Assembly (NCBI RefSeq): GCF_947654275.1
Contig: NZ_CANTJS010000010.1
Coordinates: 1-64,000, forward strand
Direction: 5' to 3'
DNA length: 64,000 bases
Source: an uncultured Oscillibacter sp.
GTDB taxonomy: Bacteria > Bacillota > Clostridia > Oscillospirales > Oscillospiraceae
The translations under genes and the position numbers were made by a program. The notes under the pieces are model-generated. The model did no database searches, was not told the origin of the DNA, and was given only the letters and a program-made list of their open reading frames with translations. The first letter of the stretch is position 1; every line of letters begins with the position of its first letter. Positions 26,256 through 34,572 of this stretch are shown piece after piece.

Positions 26256-27620
26256 ATGAAGAAAATCGAGAACCGGGCGTTGGTCTGCCTCCTGCTGGCC
26301 CTGGCGCTGACGGCGGGACTGGGCCTGTTTACGGTCCGCTATGTCACTGAGGGGGGCAGGTGGGCCTCTGCCGCCTTTAACCGCCATCTGTACAACACCG
26401 AGGGCGTTCTCTCCGCCGGAACCGTGCTGGACCGGGACGGGGACGTGCTATCCGCCGTGGAAAACGGGAAACGGACCTGCTATGACAACGCAACCGTCCG
26501 GAAAGCCACCCTTCATGCCGTGGGAGACCTGCGGGGAAACGTGGGCACCGGGGCCCTCAACGCCTTCGCCCATCATCTGACGGGCTGGAACCTCCTCAAC
26601 GGCGCGTTTTCGGCGGGCCGGGGCGGCGGAGAGCTGACCCTGACCATTGACGCCCGATACAATTACGAGGCCTATCAGGCGCTGAACGGCCGGGCCGGAG
26701 CCGTGGCGGTATACAACTATAAAACCGGCGAGATTCTCTGCATGGTCTCCGCCCCCAGCTACGACCCCCTGAACGTCCCGGAGGACATCGAGACCAGCGA
26801 GCGCTACAGGGGAGCCTATCTGAACCGCTTCCTCTCTTCTGTCTTCACACCCGGCTCCGTCTACAAAACCGTCACCCTGGCGGCAGCCCTGGAGAACCTT
26901 CCCGATTTGGACAGCCGGACCTGGACCTGTACCGGCTCCGTTCAGCTGGGGGAGGAGACCGTCGTCTGCTCCGGCGTCCACGGGACGCAGGACATCGGGG
27001 ACGCCTTTGCCAACAGCTGCAACACGGCCTTCGCTGAAATCGCGGCGGAGCTGGGGGCGGACGTCCTCCGGCGGTATACGGAACAGGCCGGGCTTACAGA
27101 CAGCTATGAGGTGGACGGCCTTGCCTCCGCCAGGGGCTCCTTCGGCTGGGAGGGCATGACCGGGGGCCGCCTGGGCTGGGCCGGTGTGGGCCAGGACCAG
27201 GACCTTGTGAACCCCTGCGCCCTGATGGTCTACATGGGGGCCATTGCCAACGGGGGAAAGGCGGCGGAGCCCTGCCTGATTCTGAGGACGAAGGGCCTTC
27301 TGCCCTCCCTCCCCCGGCGGCCCCGGATGACCGGGACCCTGATCCGCCGGGACACGGCGGAGCGGCTGACGGAGCTGCTGGCGGGCAACGTGGAACAGAC
27401 CTATGGACACAGCCGTTTTCCCAACATGGACCTCTGCGCCAAGTCCGGCACCGCCGAGGTGGGAGAGGGCCAGCCGCCCCACGCCTGGTTCGCCGGGTTT
27501 TTGCGGAACGAGGACGCGCCCTATGCCTTCGTGGTGCTGGTGGAGAACGGCGGCGGGGGAAACACGGCGGCAGGCAGCGTGGCGGGAAAGGTGCTGGACG
27601 TGATGGTCAACGGCTATTGA
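26256..27620 (+). CDS. Class B penicillin-binding protein (PbpA/FtsI-like transpeptidase)
   Basis: A 454-residue protein with an N-terminal signal anchor (residues 8-28) and a transpeptidase domain with all three motifs: SVYK (S201-K204), SCN (254-256) and KSGT (396-399). It lacks much of the usual N-terminal pedestal domain, which makes it short, like mycobacterial PbpA. It cross-links peptidoglycan outside the membrane. It follows the FHA-SEDS gene and is its expected partner for glycan synthesis coupled to cross-linking. Confidence 0.88.
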   Translation: MKKIENRALVCLLLALALTAGLGLFTVRYVTEGGRWASAAFNRHLYNTEGVLSAGTVLDRDGDVLSAVENGKRTCYDNATVRKATLHAVGDLRGNVGTGALNAFAHHLTGWNLLNGAFSAGRGGGELTLTIDARYNYEAYQALNGRAGAVAVYNYKTGEILCMVSAPSYDPLNVPEDIETSERYRGAYLNRFLSSVFTPGSVYKTVTLAAALENLPDLDSRTWTCTGSVQLGEETVVCSGVHGTQDIGDAFANSCNTAFAEIAAELGADVLRRYTEQAGLTDSYEVDGLASARGSFGWEGMTGGRLGWAGVGQDQDLVNPCALMVYMGAIANGGKAAEPCLILRTKGLLPSLPRRPRMTGTLIRRDTAERLTELLAGNVEQTYGHSRFPNMDLCAKSGTAEVGEGQPPHAWFAGFLRNEDAPYAFVVLVENGGGGNTAAGSVAGKVLDVMVNGY

Positions 27621-27680
27621 TTCAGAGTGGAGAGTGGAGATACGAGATAGACCCGGTATAAAAACAGGAAGGGGATACCC

Positions 27681-27962
27681 ATGAAAAAGAGCTTTTTGCT
27701 GCAAACAATCCGGCAGATGAACGCCGGGGCCGTGGTTTCCGGCCTGGGCTTTCTGCTGTATCTGGGGGCCGCCGCCCTGGGGCCGGAGGGCGTCCGGGAC
27801 GGCGTGGCCCTGGTCTTCGGCCTGATCTCGCTGTATGTCTTCGTCTCCGTGGCGGAGGGCCGCCGGCGGGACAGGGAGGCGGTGAGCTATAACCTCCTCT
27901 GGGGCCAGGGGGCACTGACGCTGCTGCTGTGCATGTGCGCCGCGCTGGCGCTCCGGCCCTGA
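27681..27962 (+). CDS. Small three-helix membrane protein
   Basis: A 93-residue protein with hydrophobic segments at about 17-36, 42-58 and 72-90 and a basic N-terminus MKKSFLLQT. AGGAAGGGGATACCC precedes its ATG. It is not a family I recognise. It lies downstream of the SEDS-PBP pair in the same direction and could be a small accessory subunit, but that is only position-based. Confidence 0.5.
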   Translation: MKKSFLLQTIRQMNAGAVVSGLGFLLYLGAAALGPEGVRDGVALVFGLISLYVFVSVAEGRRRDREAVSYNLLWGQGALTLLLCMCAALALRP

Positions 27963-28020
27963 GGCGGAGGGAAACCGGCGGGAAAACGGAAATTTTTCCA
28001 GGAACAATGTCGGAATCGGA

Positions 28021-28049
28021 TTGCAGAACCGGGGCAAAACTGCTATTAT
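28021..28049 (+). promoter_or_regulatory. Promoter of the DUF368 gene
   Basis: -35 TTGCAG, 17-bp spacer, -10 TATTAT; leader of about 115 bases before the ATG at 28172. Confidence 0.6.
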
Positions 28050-28171
28050 GATTTCAGCCGTTCCGCCTGCCGCCGCATCCGGGGGCAGGTGCGGAACCCG
28101 GCGCGGTTTTTGATGAACAGACGCCCGCGGCGCCCGAAAGCCGGGGCCGGGGGAAGGGAGGAGGACCGGGA

Positions 28172-29032
28172 ATGACCGGAGATCAGCTCAGACGGATGCA
28201 GTGGCTGCGGAATCTGCTCTGCGGCGCGCTGATCGGCGTGGGCGCCATACTTCCCGGCGTCTCCGGCGGCGTGCTGGCGGTGGTGTTCGACATCTACCGT
28301 CCCTTTATGGAGGTGCTGACCCACCCCCGCCGGGCCCTTCCCAAATACTGGAGAATGATGGTCCCCCTGGGCGTGGGCTGGTGCCTGGGCTTCCTGGGGG
28401 TGGCCAGGGGCATCGCCGCCGCCATTTCCGTCTCCGCCTCTGTGACCACCTGGCTGTTCATCGGCCTGATTGTAGGAACGGTGCCCGCCCTCTTCCGTGA
28501 GGCGGGGAAGGAGGGCCGGACCGGCGGCGCCTGGGCCAGTCTGATTCTCTGCGCCCTGGCGGTGTTCGGGGGGCTCTTTTATGTCAGCCGGGTGGCCGGG
28601 GTGACGGTGACGCCCTCCTTCTGGTGGTATAATTTCTGCGGCGTCCTCTGGGGCGTGGGCATCGTGGTCCCCGGCTTCACCTCCTCCTCGGTGATGATGG
28701 CCCTGGGGCTCTACAGGCCCATGCTGGAGGGCCTGGCCGCCATGGATATCCAGGTTCTGGCGGCCTCCCTGCCGGGGCTGGGACTGTCGGTGGCGCTGCT
28801 GGCCCGGCTGGTGAACTGGTTTTTCCGGCGGCACTACGCCCTGGCCTTTCACGGCATCCTGGGCTTCGTGCTGGCCTCCACCCTGGTTATTATCCCCTCC
28901 TCCTACGGCGGAGCCGGGGAGATCGCCCTCTCGGCCCTGTGCGGAGCCGGCGGCTTTGTCCTGGCCTTTCTGCTGGACCGGCTGGACCGGAAGCTCCAGG
29001 GGACGGCAGCCGGCAGCGGAGATAGCCAGTAA
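28172..29032 (+). CDS. DUF368 transporter (PopT-like undecaprenyl-phosphate translocase)
   Basis: A 286-residue protein with about eight helices and the DUF368 signatures GALIGVGAILPGVSGGVLAV and WGVGIVVPGFTSSSVMMALG, an inverted-repeat pair. DUF368 proteins have been shown in other bacteria to recycle undecaprenyl phosphate across the membrane, returning the lipid carrier used for peptidoglycan precursors. This fits the SEDS and PBP genes just upstream, although it has its own promoter. GGGAGGAGGACCGGG precedes the ATG. Confidence 0.85.
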   Translation: MTGDQLRRMQWLRNLLCGALIGVGAILPGVSGGVLAVVFDIYRPFMEVLTHPRRALPKYWRMMVPLGVGWCLGFLGVARGIAAAISVSASVTTWLFIGLIVGTVPALFREAGKEGRTGGAWASLILCALAVFGGLFYVSRVAGVTVTPSFWWYNFCGVLWGVGIVVPGFTSSSVMMALGLYRPMLEGLAAMDIQVLAASLPGLGLSVALLARLVNWFFRRHYALAFHGILGFVLASTLVIIPSSYGGAGEIALSALCGAGGFVLAFLLDRLDRKLQGTAAGSGDSQ

Positions 29033-29145
29033 AGCTGAAAACCGGCAAAACACACATTGACTGAACGATGAAGTCAAATAAACCAGCCGCTTTCAGCAGC
29101 TCCGGCGGAACGCATGCTCTTTGCTTTTCAAGTTTATTGACTATA

Positions 29146-29184
29146 AAAAACGCTCTGCGGAATGTAGTTCCGCAGAGCGTTTTT
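29146..29184. terminator. Bidirectional terminator
   Basis: A perfect 17-bp stem, AAAAACGCTCTGCGGAA pairing with TTCCGCAGAGCGTTTTT, loop TGTAG, between convergent genes. It serves the DUF368 gene and the SUKH gene. Confidence 0.92.
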
Positions 29185-29197
29185 CTCTCTATTCCCG

Positions 29198-29584
29198 CTA
29201 TTCCCGGCAGAAAAAGTCCGCCAGGGACGGCGCGGCAGCTGTCTCTGTGCCGTCTATGGCATCGTAACAGACAATACTGCCGCCGGGCTTCATCAGGAAG
29301 GGGTTCCCGCAGCCGTCCGTTGCAAAGGCAGCCCCCTCCAGACCGTACTCCTCCCGGTAAAAGGCGGTTTCCTCCAGCATCTGGGCCAGGGGATACAGGA
29401 CCCAGGAAATCGTCAGGTCCCCGCCGCCCGCCGGGTCCGGCATGGTCTCCGCAATGCCGTCGCTGATTCGGAGCAGGTCATACAGCGCCTTTGGTATTTC
29501 CGGGGGCCGGTCCGCTCCACAGGGCGGAAAGAGTCGGATGCGTCCCTTGTACAGGGCCGAAATCTCAGAGAGCATTCGACTCAT
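29198..29584 (-). CDS. SMI1/KNR4 (SUKH) immunity-like protein
   Basis: A 128-residue protein with the SUKH pattern: EIPKALYDLLRISDGI near residue 28 and FATDGCGNPFLMKPGGSIVCYD near residue 85. SUKH proteins often act as immunity factors for polymorphic toxins, but many are housekeeping. No toxin is adjacent. Its ATG overlaps the stop of the PLP-enzyme gene (ATGA), so the two are translationally coupled. Confidence 0.7.
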   Translation of the reverse strand: MSRMLSEISALYKGRIRLFPPCGADRPPEIPKALYDLLRISDGIAETMPDPAGGGDLTISWVLYPLAQMLEETAFYREEYGLEGAAFATDGCGNPFLMKPGGSIVCYDAIDGTETAAAPSLADFFCRE

Positions 29585-30882
29585 TCCTCTGTATGGGGAA
29601 GGCGGACCAGACCCGCCTCCGTCAGCTTCTGGAGGCTCATGAGGATACCCAGCTTGGCGTGCTGCCAGGTGAGGCCCCCCTGGAAATAGACGGCGTAGGG
29701 CGGGCGGATGGGCCCGTCGGCGGAGAGCTCGATACTGCTGCCCTGGATAAAGGCCCCGGCGGCCATGATGACCTCGCTGTCATAGCCCGGCATGGCCCAG
29801 GGCACGGGGGTGACGTAGCTGTCCACCGGGGCGGCGGCCTGAATCCCCAGGCAGAAGGCCTCCATGGCCTCCCGGCTGCCCAGGGTCACGGCCTGGATGA
29901 TGTCGTGGCGCTCCTCCGATGCGTTGGGCACGCAGGCAAAGCCCAGCTTCTCATAGAGATTGGCGGCGAAAATGGCCCCCTTCAATGCCCCCGCCGTCAC
30001 CGTGGGGGCCAGGAAGAAGCCCTGATAGAGGGCGGGCATCAGCCCCAGGCTGGCCCCCACCTCCTGTCCCAGGCCCGGGGCGGAAAGACGGTAGGCACAG
30101 CGGTCCACGCATTCCCTTGTGCCGCAGATGTAGCCGCCGATAGGAGCCAGGCCGCCGCCGGGGTTTTTGATGAGACTGCCCACCACCATGTCCGCGCCGC
30201 AGTCCGAGGGCTCCACGGTCTCCACAAATTCGCCGTAGCAGTTGTCCACCATGACCTTCACATCCGGCTTCACAGACCTGCAGAAGGCGATGAGCTCCCC
30301 AATCTGCTTCACGGAAAAGGTGGGCCGGGTGGCGTAGCCCTTGGAACGCTGGATGGTGACGAGTCTGGTCCGCTCGTTGATTCTGGAGCGGATGGCCTCG
30401 TAATCAAAGCCGCCGTCCGGCAGGAGGTCGGCCTGGGCGTAGGTGACGCCGTACTCTCTCAGGGAACATTTGCTCTCCCGGATGCCGATGACCTCCTCCA
30501 GGGTGTCATAGGGGGCCCCCACGGGGGACAGCAGCTCGTCCCCCGGCAGGAGGTTGGCGGACAGGGCCACCGCCAGGGCGTGGGTGCCGCAGGTAATCTG
30601 GGGCCGGACCAGGGCAGCCTCGGTGTGAAACACACTGGCGTAGACCCGTTCCAGGTTGTCCCGGCCCTCGTCGTTATAGCCGTAGCCGGTGGTAGCGGCA
30701 AAGTGGGCGGCGCTGACCCGGTTGCTCCGCATGGCCGCCAGCACCTTGGCCTGATTGTATTCGGCAGTCCGGTCAATGGCGTCGAAGCGGGGCCGGAGGG
30801 CCCTCAGTACGTCCTCGCCATAGCGGTAAACCGCCGGGCTGATGCCCAGGGTCAGATAGATTTGCTTCAGTTCCTCATCCAT
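29581..30882 (-). CDS. YnbB-type PLP enzyme (methionine gamma-lyase family / 'aluminium resistance' protein)
   Basis: A 433-residue fold-type I PLP enzyme. The likely Schiff-base lysine is K239 in GSLIKNPGGG, with D213 in MVDNCYGEF for the cofactor nitrogen. GYGYNDEGRDNLERVYA and QITCGTHALAVALSAN are typical of the YnbB family, annotated as methionine gamma-lyase-like or aluminium-resistance proteins; the true substrate is unsettled. AGAGAGGATACCCC precedes the ATG. The following SUKH gene is coupled by an ATGA overlap. Confidence 0.85.
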   Translation of the reverse strand: MDEELKQIYLTLGISPAVYRYGEDVLRALRPRFDAIDRTAEYNQAKVLAAMRSNRVSAAHFAATTGYGYNDEGRDNLERVYASVFHTEAALVRPQITCGTHALAVALSANLLPGDELLSPVGAPYDTLEEVIGIRESKCSLREYGVTYAQADLLPDGGFDYEAIRSRINERTRLVTIQRSKGYATRPTFSVKQIGELIAFCRSVKPDVKVMVDNCYGEFVETVEPSDCGADMVVGSLIKNPGGGLAPIGGYICGTRECVDRCAYRLSAPGLGQEVGASLGLMPALYQGFFLAPTVTAGALKGAIFAANLYEKLGFACVPNASEERHDIIQAVTLGSREAMEAFCLGIQAAAPVDSYVTPVPWAMPGYDSEVIMAAGAFIQGSSIELSADGPIRPPYAVYFQGGLTWQHAKLGILMSLQKLTEAGLVRLPHTEE

Positions 30883-30935
30883 GATGGGGTATCCTCTCTT
30901 TCCGGTATATTAAAAGCAGTTGATATGGATGGGCC

Positions 30936-31931
30936 TCAGAGGCCCGCCAGCCGCCGCTGGGGGTCCAGGTCTCCGTCTTCCGCCAGGGCATAGGGATAGG
31001 GACCCAGGACCGGGAACGCCTCCCGGAGGGACTCCAGCGCCGCCGCCAGGGCGGCGGCAAAGCGGCTGTCCGTCAGGACCCCGCCGTCCTCCCGGACCAC
31101 TGCCGCGGAGGTATACAGCCGTTCCGTCTCCCCCAGCACCGGCAGTTCCCTCTCCAGGGCGGCGGGACGGCCCAGGCCCCGGACGCCCCGTTCGTCGGTC
31201 CGGGAGGGGGCCAGGGTCCAGGCCTCCGCCCAGTCCCTCCGGACGCCGTCCCACAGGGGCAGAACGTCGATTTCCTCCGCCGCCGCGGCCCGAAGCAGGT
31301 CTTCGTAGCTGTCATAAACCGACAGGGCCAGATGGGCGGAGGTCTCGCCGTCATAGCGGTCCCACAGCCACAGGTCCACCGCCTGCCGGCCCAGCAAAGA
31401 CCCCTCCTCCAGCACGCCCCAGCGGGCGGCAGCCAGATCCTCCCAGGACGGTCCGCCTGCCTGTTGAGCCAGCATTTTGCCGTACTCCGTGGGGGCGGCG
31501 CAGATCAGCGCCGGGGCCCCGGGGCGGTCTTCCCCATTCTCCGCCGGGGAAACGGGTCCCGCCGCCAGAATCAGCCGGGGCGGGGTCTCCAGGGCCGCGA
31601 AGGCCTCCGCCGGGAGAATGGCCGCGTCCACCCCTCCCTCCTTTGCCGCCTGAACCGTGGCGGACACCGAGGCCCCCACGGAAACCGTCGCCGTCTCCAC
31701 GGCCACGCCCTGGTCCGCCAGGGCGCTTTTCAGGGCCTGGGGCAGGTCCCGGACCGCCTGGGCCAGAGCCTCCGGCGGCAGTCCGTTCCGGGAGAGCTCC
31801 AGATTCAGCCGCTCCAGGCGGAGGGGCTCCGGGGCCTCCGGCTCCTCCGGAGGGGCGGCGGGCCCGCAGGCGGACAGGGCCAGGAGAAGCAGGGCGCAGG
31901 CCAGGGAGAGCGGTTTCATCAGCTTTTTCAT
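30936..31931 (-). CDS. PhnD/SsuA-type substrate-binding lipoprotein
   Basis: A 331-residue exported protein with a lipobox LALSAC (C22) and a periplasmic-binding type 2 fold: VSVGASVSATVQAAKEGGVDAAILPAE-like sequence near residue 85 is the usual phosphonate/taurine-binding signature. It has no permease or ATPase beside it, so it is an orphan receptor or serves a distant transporter. AAAAGGAG lies before the ATG. Very high GC and Ala/Glu content in the front linker. Confidence 0.7.
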   Translation of the reverse strand: MKKLMKPLSLACALLLLALSACGPAAPPEEPEAPEPLRLERLNLELSRNGLPPEALAQAVRDLPQALKSALADQGVAVETATVSVGASVSATVQAAKEGGVDAAILPAEAFAALETPPRLILAAGPVSPAENGEDRPGAPALICAAPTEYGKMLAQQAGGPSWEDLAAARWGVLEEGSLLGRQAVDLWLWDRYDGETSAHLALSVYDSYEDLLRAAAAEEIDVLPLWDGVRRDWAEAWTLAPSRTDERGVRGLGRPAALERELPVLGETERLYTSAAVVREDGGVLTDSRFAAALAAALESLREAFPVLGPYPYALAEDGDLDPQRRLAGL

Positions 31932-31995
31932 AGAAACTCCTTTTCCGCCGGGGCAAAGCGGGGTGAAAATATGGGGTCCATCTGAGACTTTTTTA

Positions 31996-32024
31996 TGGAC
32001 AATCCATGCAGGCTCTGTTATATT
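31996..32024 (+). promoter_or_regulatory. Promoter of the Imm22-like gene
   Basis: -35 TGGACA, 17-bp spacer, -10 TATATT, with a leader of about 130 bases before the ATG at 32159. Confidence 0.55.
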
Positions 32025-32158
32025 ATTGGTAGAAACGGCGGGTGCGGCTTCCAGTTTACCACGTCCCCGCCCGCCGCGCAAGGGCGCATTCGCTCCGGCT
32101 GGATACATAAAGGCGAAGCGGCCCGGTCCGCCATATCAATTCAAACAGGAGGATCACC

Positions 32159-32554
32159 ATGGAAGAAGAAGGCATTGTTTCCATTTGGCTGGGTAATTTC
32201 GAGAATCAGGACGCTTTGACGGCCTATGCCGAGGCCCGTTTTCAGAGGGATGAAAACGGCGAACCGGTCTCGTCCTTTACACAGGATTTTTTCAACGGCG
32301 ACCTCTGGCCCTTCGAGCCGGACGTCTTTGACTATGAGTTCATCGGCGGCACGTCTCAGGACCCCGCCGTGGTGGCGGCCCCTCTGGGGGAGACCATGGC
32401 CAACGCGCTGGCGGACCTGTATCCCAGGGGGCTGGACCAGGCCTGCAACGCCATCCTCGTGGTCTATGACTATGTATTCGAGGGCAGCCGCTACGTCCCC
32501 GGCGCTCCGGTGCGCTTCGCGGCCTCCATCCCCTATTCCGAGCATTTCCAGTAA
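32159..32554 (+). CDS. Immunity protein 22 (Imm22)-like
   Basis: A 131-residue acidic cytosolic protein. The opening VSIWLGNFENQDALTAYAEARF and a later LVVYDYVFEGS resemble the Imm22 family of immunity proteins that protect against polymorphic toxins. There is no toxin next to it, so it may be an orphan immunity gene. AGGAGGATCACC precedes the ATG and the gene ends at a strong terminator. Confidence 0.65.
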   Translation: MEEEGIVSIWLGNFENQDALTAYAEARFQRDENGEPVSSFTQDFFNGDLWPFEPDVFDYEFIGGTSQDPAVVAAPLGETMANALADLYPRGLDQACNAILVVYDYVFEGSRYVPGAPVRFAASIPYSEHFQ

Positions 32555-32614
32555 TCCGCGTTCCGGTCGGAAAAAGCCGCGGAAAGCTGCGAAAAGTTGC
32601 GACAAATTCCGAAG

Positions 32615-32642
32615 AAGCCCCCTCCTGCCGAGGGGGCTTTTT
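32615..32642 (+). terminator. Terminator after the Imm22-like gene
   Basis: AAGCCCCCTC pairs with GAGGGGGCTT, loop CTGCC, followed by TTTTT. Confidence 0.88.
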
Positions 32643-32649
32643 CGCGGCG

Positions 32650-33430
32650 TTTCCCGCCCGGTTTACAGCCCCGCAGAGCTGGCGGAGATCAACCGCCGGA
32701 GCACGGAGCCGGTGGAGTGGAAGGGGCGGGAGATGACCCGCTATGAGGCCAGCCAGAAGCAGAGACAGCTGGAGACAAAAATCCGGTAAGCCAAGGATGA
32801 GCGGGACGCCCTGAAAGCCGCCGGGGATACGCTGGGAGCCAGGGAGGCCGGGAACAGGGCGGCAAAGTATCAGCAGGAATATAAAGCGTTCTGCGGGAAA
32901 ACGGGGCTGACGCCCCGGTACGAAGGAACGCGCTCCATGACGGGGAAGGTTGCCGGAGGGAAATGTGCAGCAAGCCTTGCAAAAAGTGAAAAACCGGTAT
33001 AATAAAAACCGGAGGCATCAGCGGGGCGTTGAATCCCCAAAGTGCCCGCGCAGAAGCCCACGCAGAACGCTATTACGCGGCTGTCCGGAAGATGACGACA
33101 GATGTGAAGCAGATTGCAGAAAATACTGGTTATACAGCGTCTGACATTCAGCGCATCAAGAACTTCATTTTCCTGGATAAGCATGATTTGGGAGATGGAA
33201 AAATCTCGCAGTTTGACGCATCTTTTGAAATGGCGGAATCCTGGCAAAGATTGATTGACGGGAAGAATATTCAGCCTCATGATTTGACTTTGCTGAAACA
33301 TGAGATGATGGAAAGAGAACTTATGCTGCAAGGATTCACCCAGGATGAAGCACATGTTATTACATCTCGAAAATACAATTATGCGCAGGAGGCGTATGAG
33401 TACTACTATGGTAAAACTGGAACGAATTAA
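32650..33430 (+). pseudogene. Decayed phage minor-capsid protein C-terminus with toxin-like tail
   Basis: The first part reads YSPAELAEINRRS, WKGREMTRYEASQKQRQLE and YKAFCGKTGLTPRYEG, matching the end of phage minor capsid protein 2. It carries an in-frame TAA at 32787-32789. One extra base near 32958 and another in the A5 run near 33006 bring in VQQALQKVKNRYN and then SGALNPQSARAEAHAERYY. The last 130 residues, starting RKMTTDVKQIAENTGYT and running to 33430, are AT-rich relative to the surroundings and form a compact helical domain seen as a fusion on such capsid proteins, possibly a toxin. The 3' domain alone could be expressed from TTG 33029, but no ribosome site fits well. Confidence 0.72.
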
Positions 33431-33647
33431 GCGCAAAGGGGAATATATTACTTGTACTGCCTATATAGAGGACTGTACAGAACCCGTAGAGATTGAACTC
33501 CATATACCCGATGGACAAATGCAGAATACACCTCTTCCGCCTGGCTATGAATGGTGCAGAGCACACCTTTCTCACGCAAAAAAAGCGTTAGGGGAAATTG
33601 CGCGAAAAGAGCTGCCGGAGACGAGGCGGACGGTAATGTGGTACTAA
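33396..33647 (+). CDS. Small partner of the capsid-borne toxin-like domain (putative immunity)
   Basis: An 83-residue protein overlapping the end of the toxin-like domain by 35 bases. Features: KRKGEYITCTAYIEDCTEPVEIELHI-like beta strands (shown here only in part), LPPGYEWCRAHL and a terminal RRTVMWY. Similar small frames follow capsid-toxin fusions in other Firmicutes prophages, as I recall, so an antitoxin role is inferred. AGGAGG lies 3 bases before the ATG at 33396; ATG 33408 is an alternative start. The stop abuts the MITE. Confidence 0.5.
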   Translation: MSTTMVKLERIKRKGEYITCTAYIEDCTEPVEIELHIPDGQMQNTPLPPGYEWCRAHLSHAKKALGEIARKELPETRRTVMWY

Positions 33648-33807
33648 GGCCTGTTCACATAAGCCCACGCGCACGTCTTTTCGGCAAATTTTGCCGCCTG
33701 CTTCGTTAAAAATTTTTGCCGTACGCCAGTACGCCTGCAAATTTTTGCCTCGCATCCGGCTAAAATTTGCTCGAAAATCCGCACATGTGGTTTATGTGAA
33801 CAGCCCC
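33648..33807. mobile_element. MITE, copy 1 (160 bp)
   Basis: Terminal inverted repeats GGCCTGTTCACATAA and TTATGTGAACAGCCCC enclose a sequence that folds back on itself through AAAAATTTTTG / CAAATTTTT arms around GTACGCCAGTAC. A nearly identical copy lies at 53974-54132. It contains no gene. Flanks CTAA and CTAG fit a YTAR target like that of IS5-type elements, though the two flanks are not identical. It directly abuts the stop of the small gene upstream. Confidence 0.88.
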
Positions 33808-33889
33808 CTAGGGGGACAGGGCGGGACAGAGCCCGCCCCCTACATAAAATCTCCGAAAAGGACACTCCCTTTCCCCATGCCGCCCAGGA

Positions 33890-33922
33890 CCCCGCGTTTC
33901 CGGAAGGGAGCGCGGGGTTTTT
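33890..33922 (+). terminator. Terminator-like hairpin
   Basis: CCCCGCG pairs with CGCGGGG, 14-base loop, followed by TTTTT. No complete gene precedes it after the MITE, so it may be a leftover of an earlier gene end. Confidence 0.6.
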
Positions 33923-33981
33923 CGCAGATTTTTTCGCATACCCTTTTCGCAAGACCCTTTTCGCAGAACCCTTTCGCATGG
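33918..33981. repeat. Short tandem repeat with TTTTCGCA core
   Basis: Five degenerate units of 12 to 14 bases, the clearest being CCCTTTTCGCAAGA, CCCTTTTCGCAGAA and CCCTTTCGCATGG. It lies about 100 bases before the sigma-factor gene and may be a binding array or simple slippage repeat. Confidence 0.6.
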
Positions 33982-34074
33982 CTTCCCCTTTTTCAAAAAA
34001 ATTTTTCCGAGGCTGAAAGTTTCCGCCCCGCTGAATCGTATCCATTACGAGAGCGCTCCAAAGGAGTTGATGCC

Positions 34075-34572
34075 ATGAACACGAACCAGCAGGCGGAACG
34101 TCTGGCGAACGCCTACGCCGACGCCATTCTCCGCCTCAGCTATACCTATCTGAAAAATACCGACGACGCCCAGGACATCTGTCAGACGGTGTTCGTCAAG
34201 CTCCTGACGGAGCCCCGGGTGCTGGAAAAGTTTGAAAGCGCGGAGCACGAGCGGGCTTATGTGCTCCGCATGGCGGCCAACGCCTGCAAGGACCTTTTGA
34301 AAAGCCCCTGGCGGAAACGGACCTGCGGCCTGGAAACCGTGCTGGAGGTCCCGGCCCCGGAGGCGGGGGACGGAACCGTGCTGGCTGCGGTGAATGAACT
34401 GCCCACCCACTATCGGACCGTCATCTACCTCTTTTACTACGAGGGCTATCAGGCGGCGGAAATCGGGAAGATTCTCGGCGTGCCTGCCGCCACCGTTCAC
34501 ACCCGCCTGGCCCGGGGCCGGGCAAGGCTCAAGGACATCTTAGGAGGGACCGACTATGAGCGATCTGTTTGA
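34075..34572 (+). CDS. ECF RNA polymerase sigma factor
   Basis: A 165-residue protein with sigma region 2 (AYADAILRLSYTYLKNTDDA, QTVFVKLL) and region 4 (VIYLFYYEGYQAAEIGKILG, TVHTRLARGRARLK). It directs transcription of an extracytoplasmic-stress regulon. AAAGGAG precedes the ATG. A TGAAAGTTT / CGTAT pair about 60 to 40 bases upstream resembles ECF promoters and may be autoregulatory. It overlaps the anti-sigma gene by 17 bases. Confidence 0.9.
   Translation: MNTNQQAERLANAYADAILRLSYTYLKNTDDAQDICQTVFVKLLTEPRVLEKFESAEHERAYVLRMAANACKDLLKSPWRKRTCGLETVLEVPAPEAGDGTVLAAVNELPTHYRTVIYLFYYEGYQAAEIGKILGVPAATVHTRLARGRARLKDILGGTDYERSV

Noticed and set aside
24308-26257. Long minus-strand frame of 649 residues opposite the FHA-SEDS gene
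   Set aside because: It is Gly/Gln/Pro-rich shadow coding; the plus-strand protein has clear FHA and SEDS motifs.
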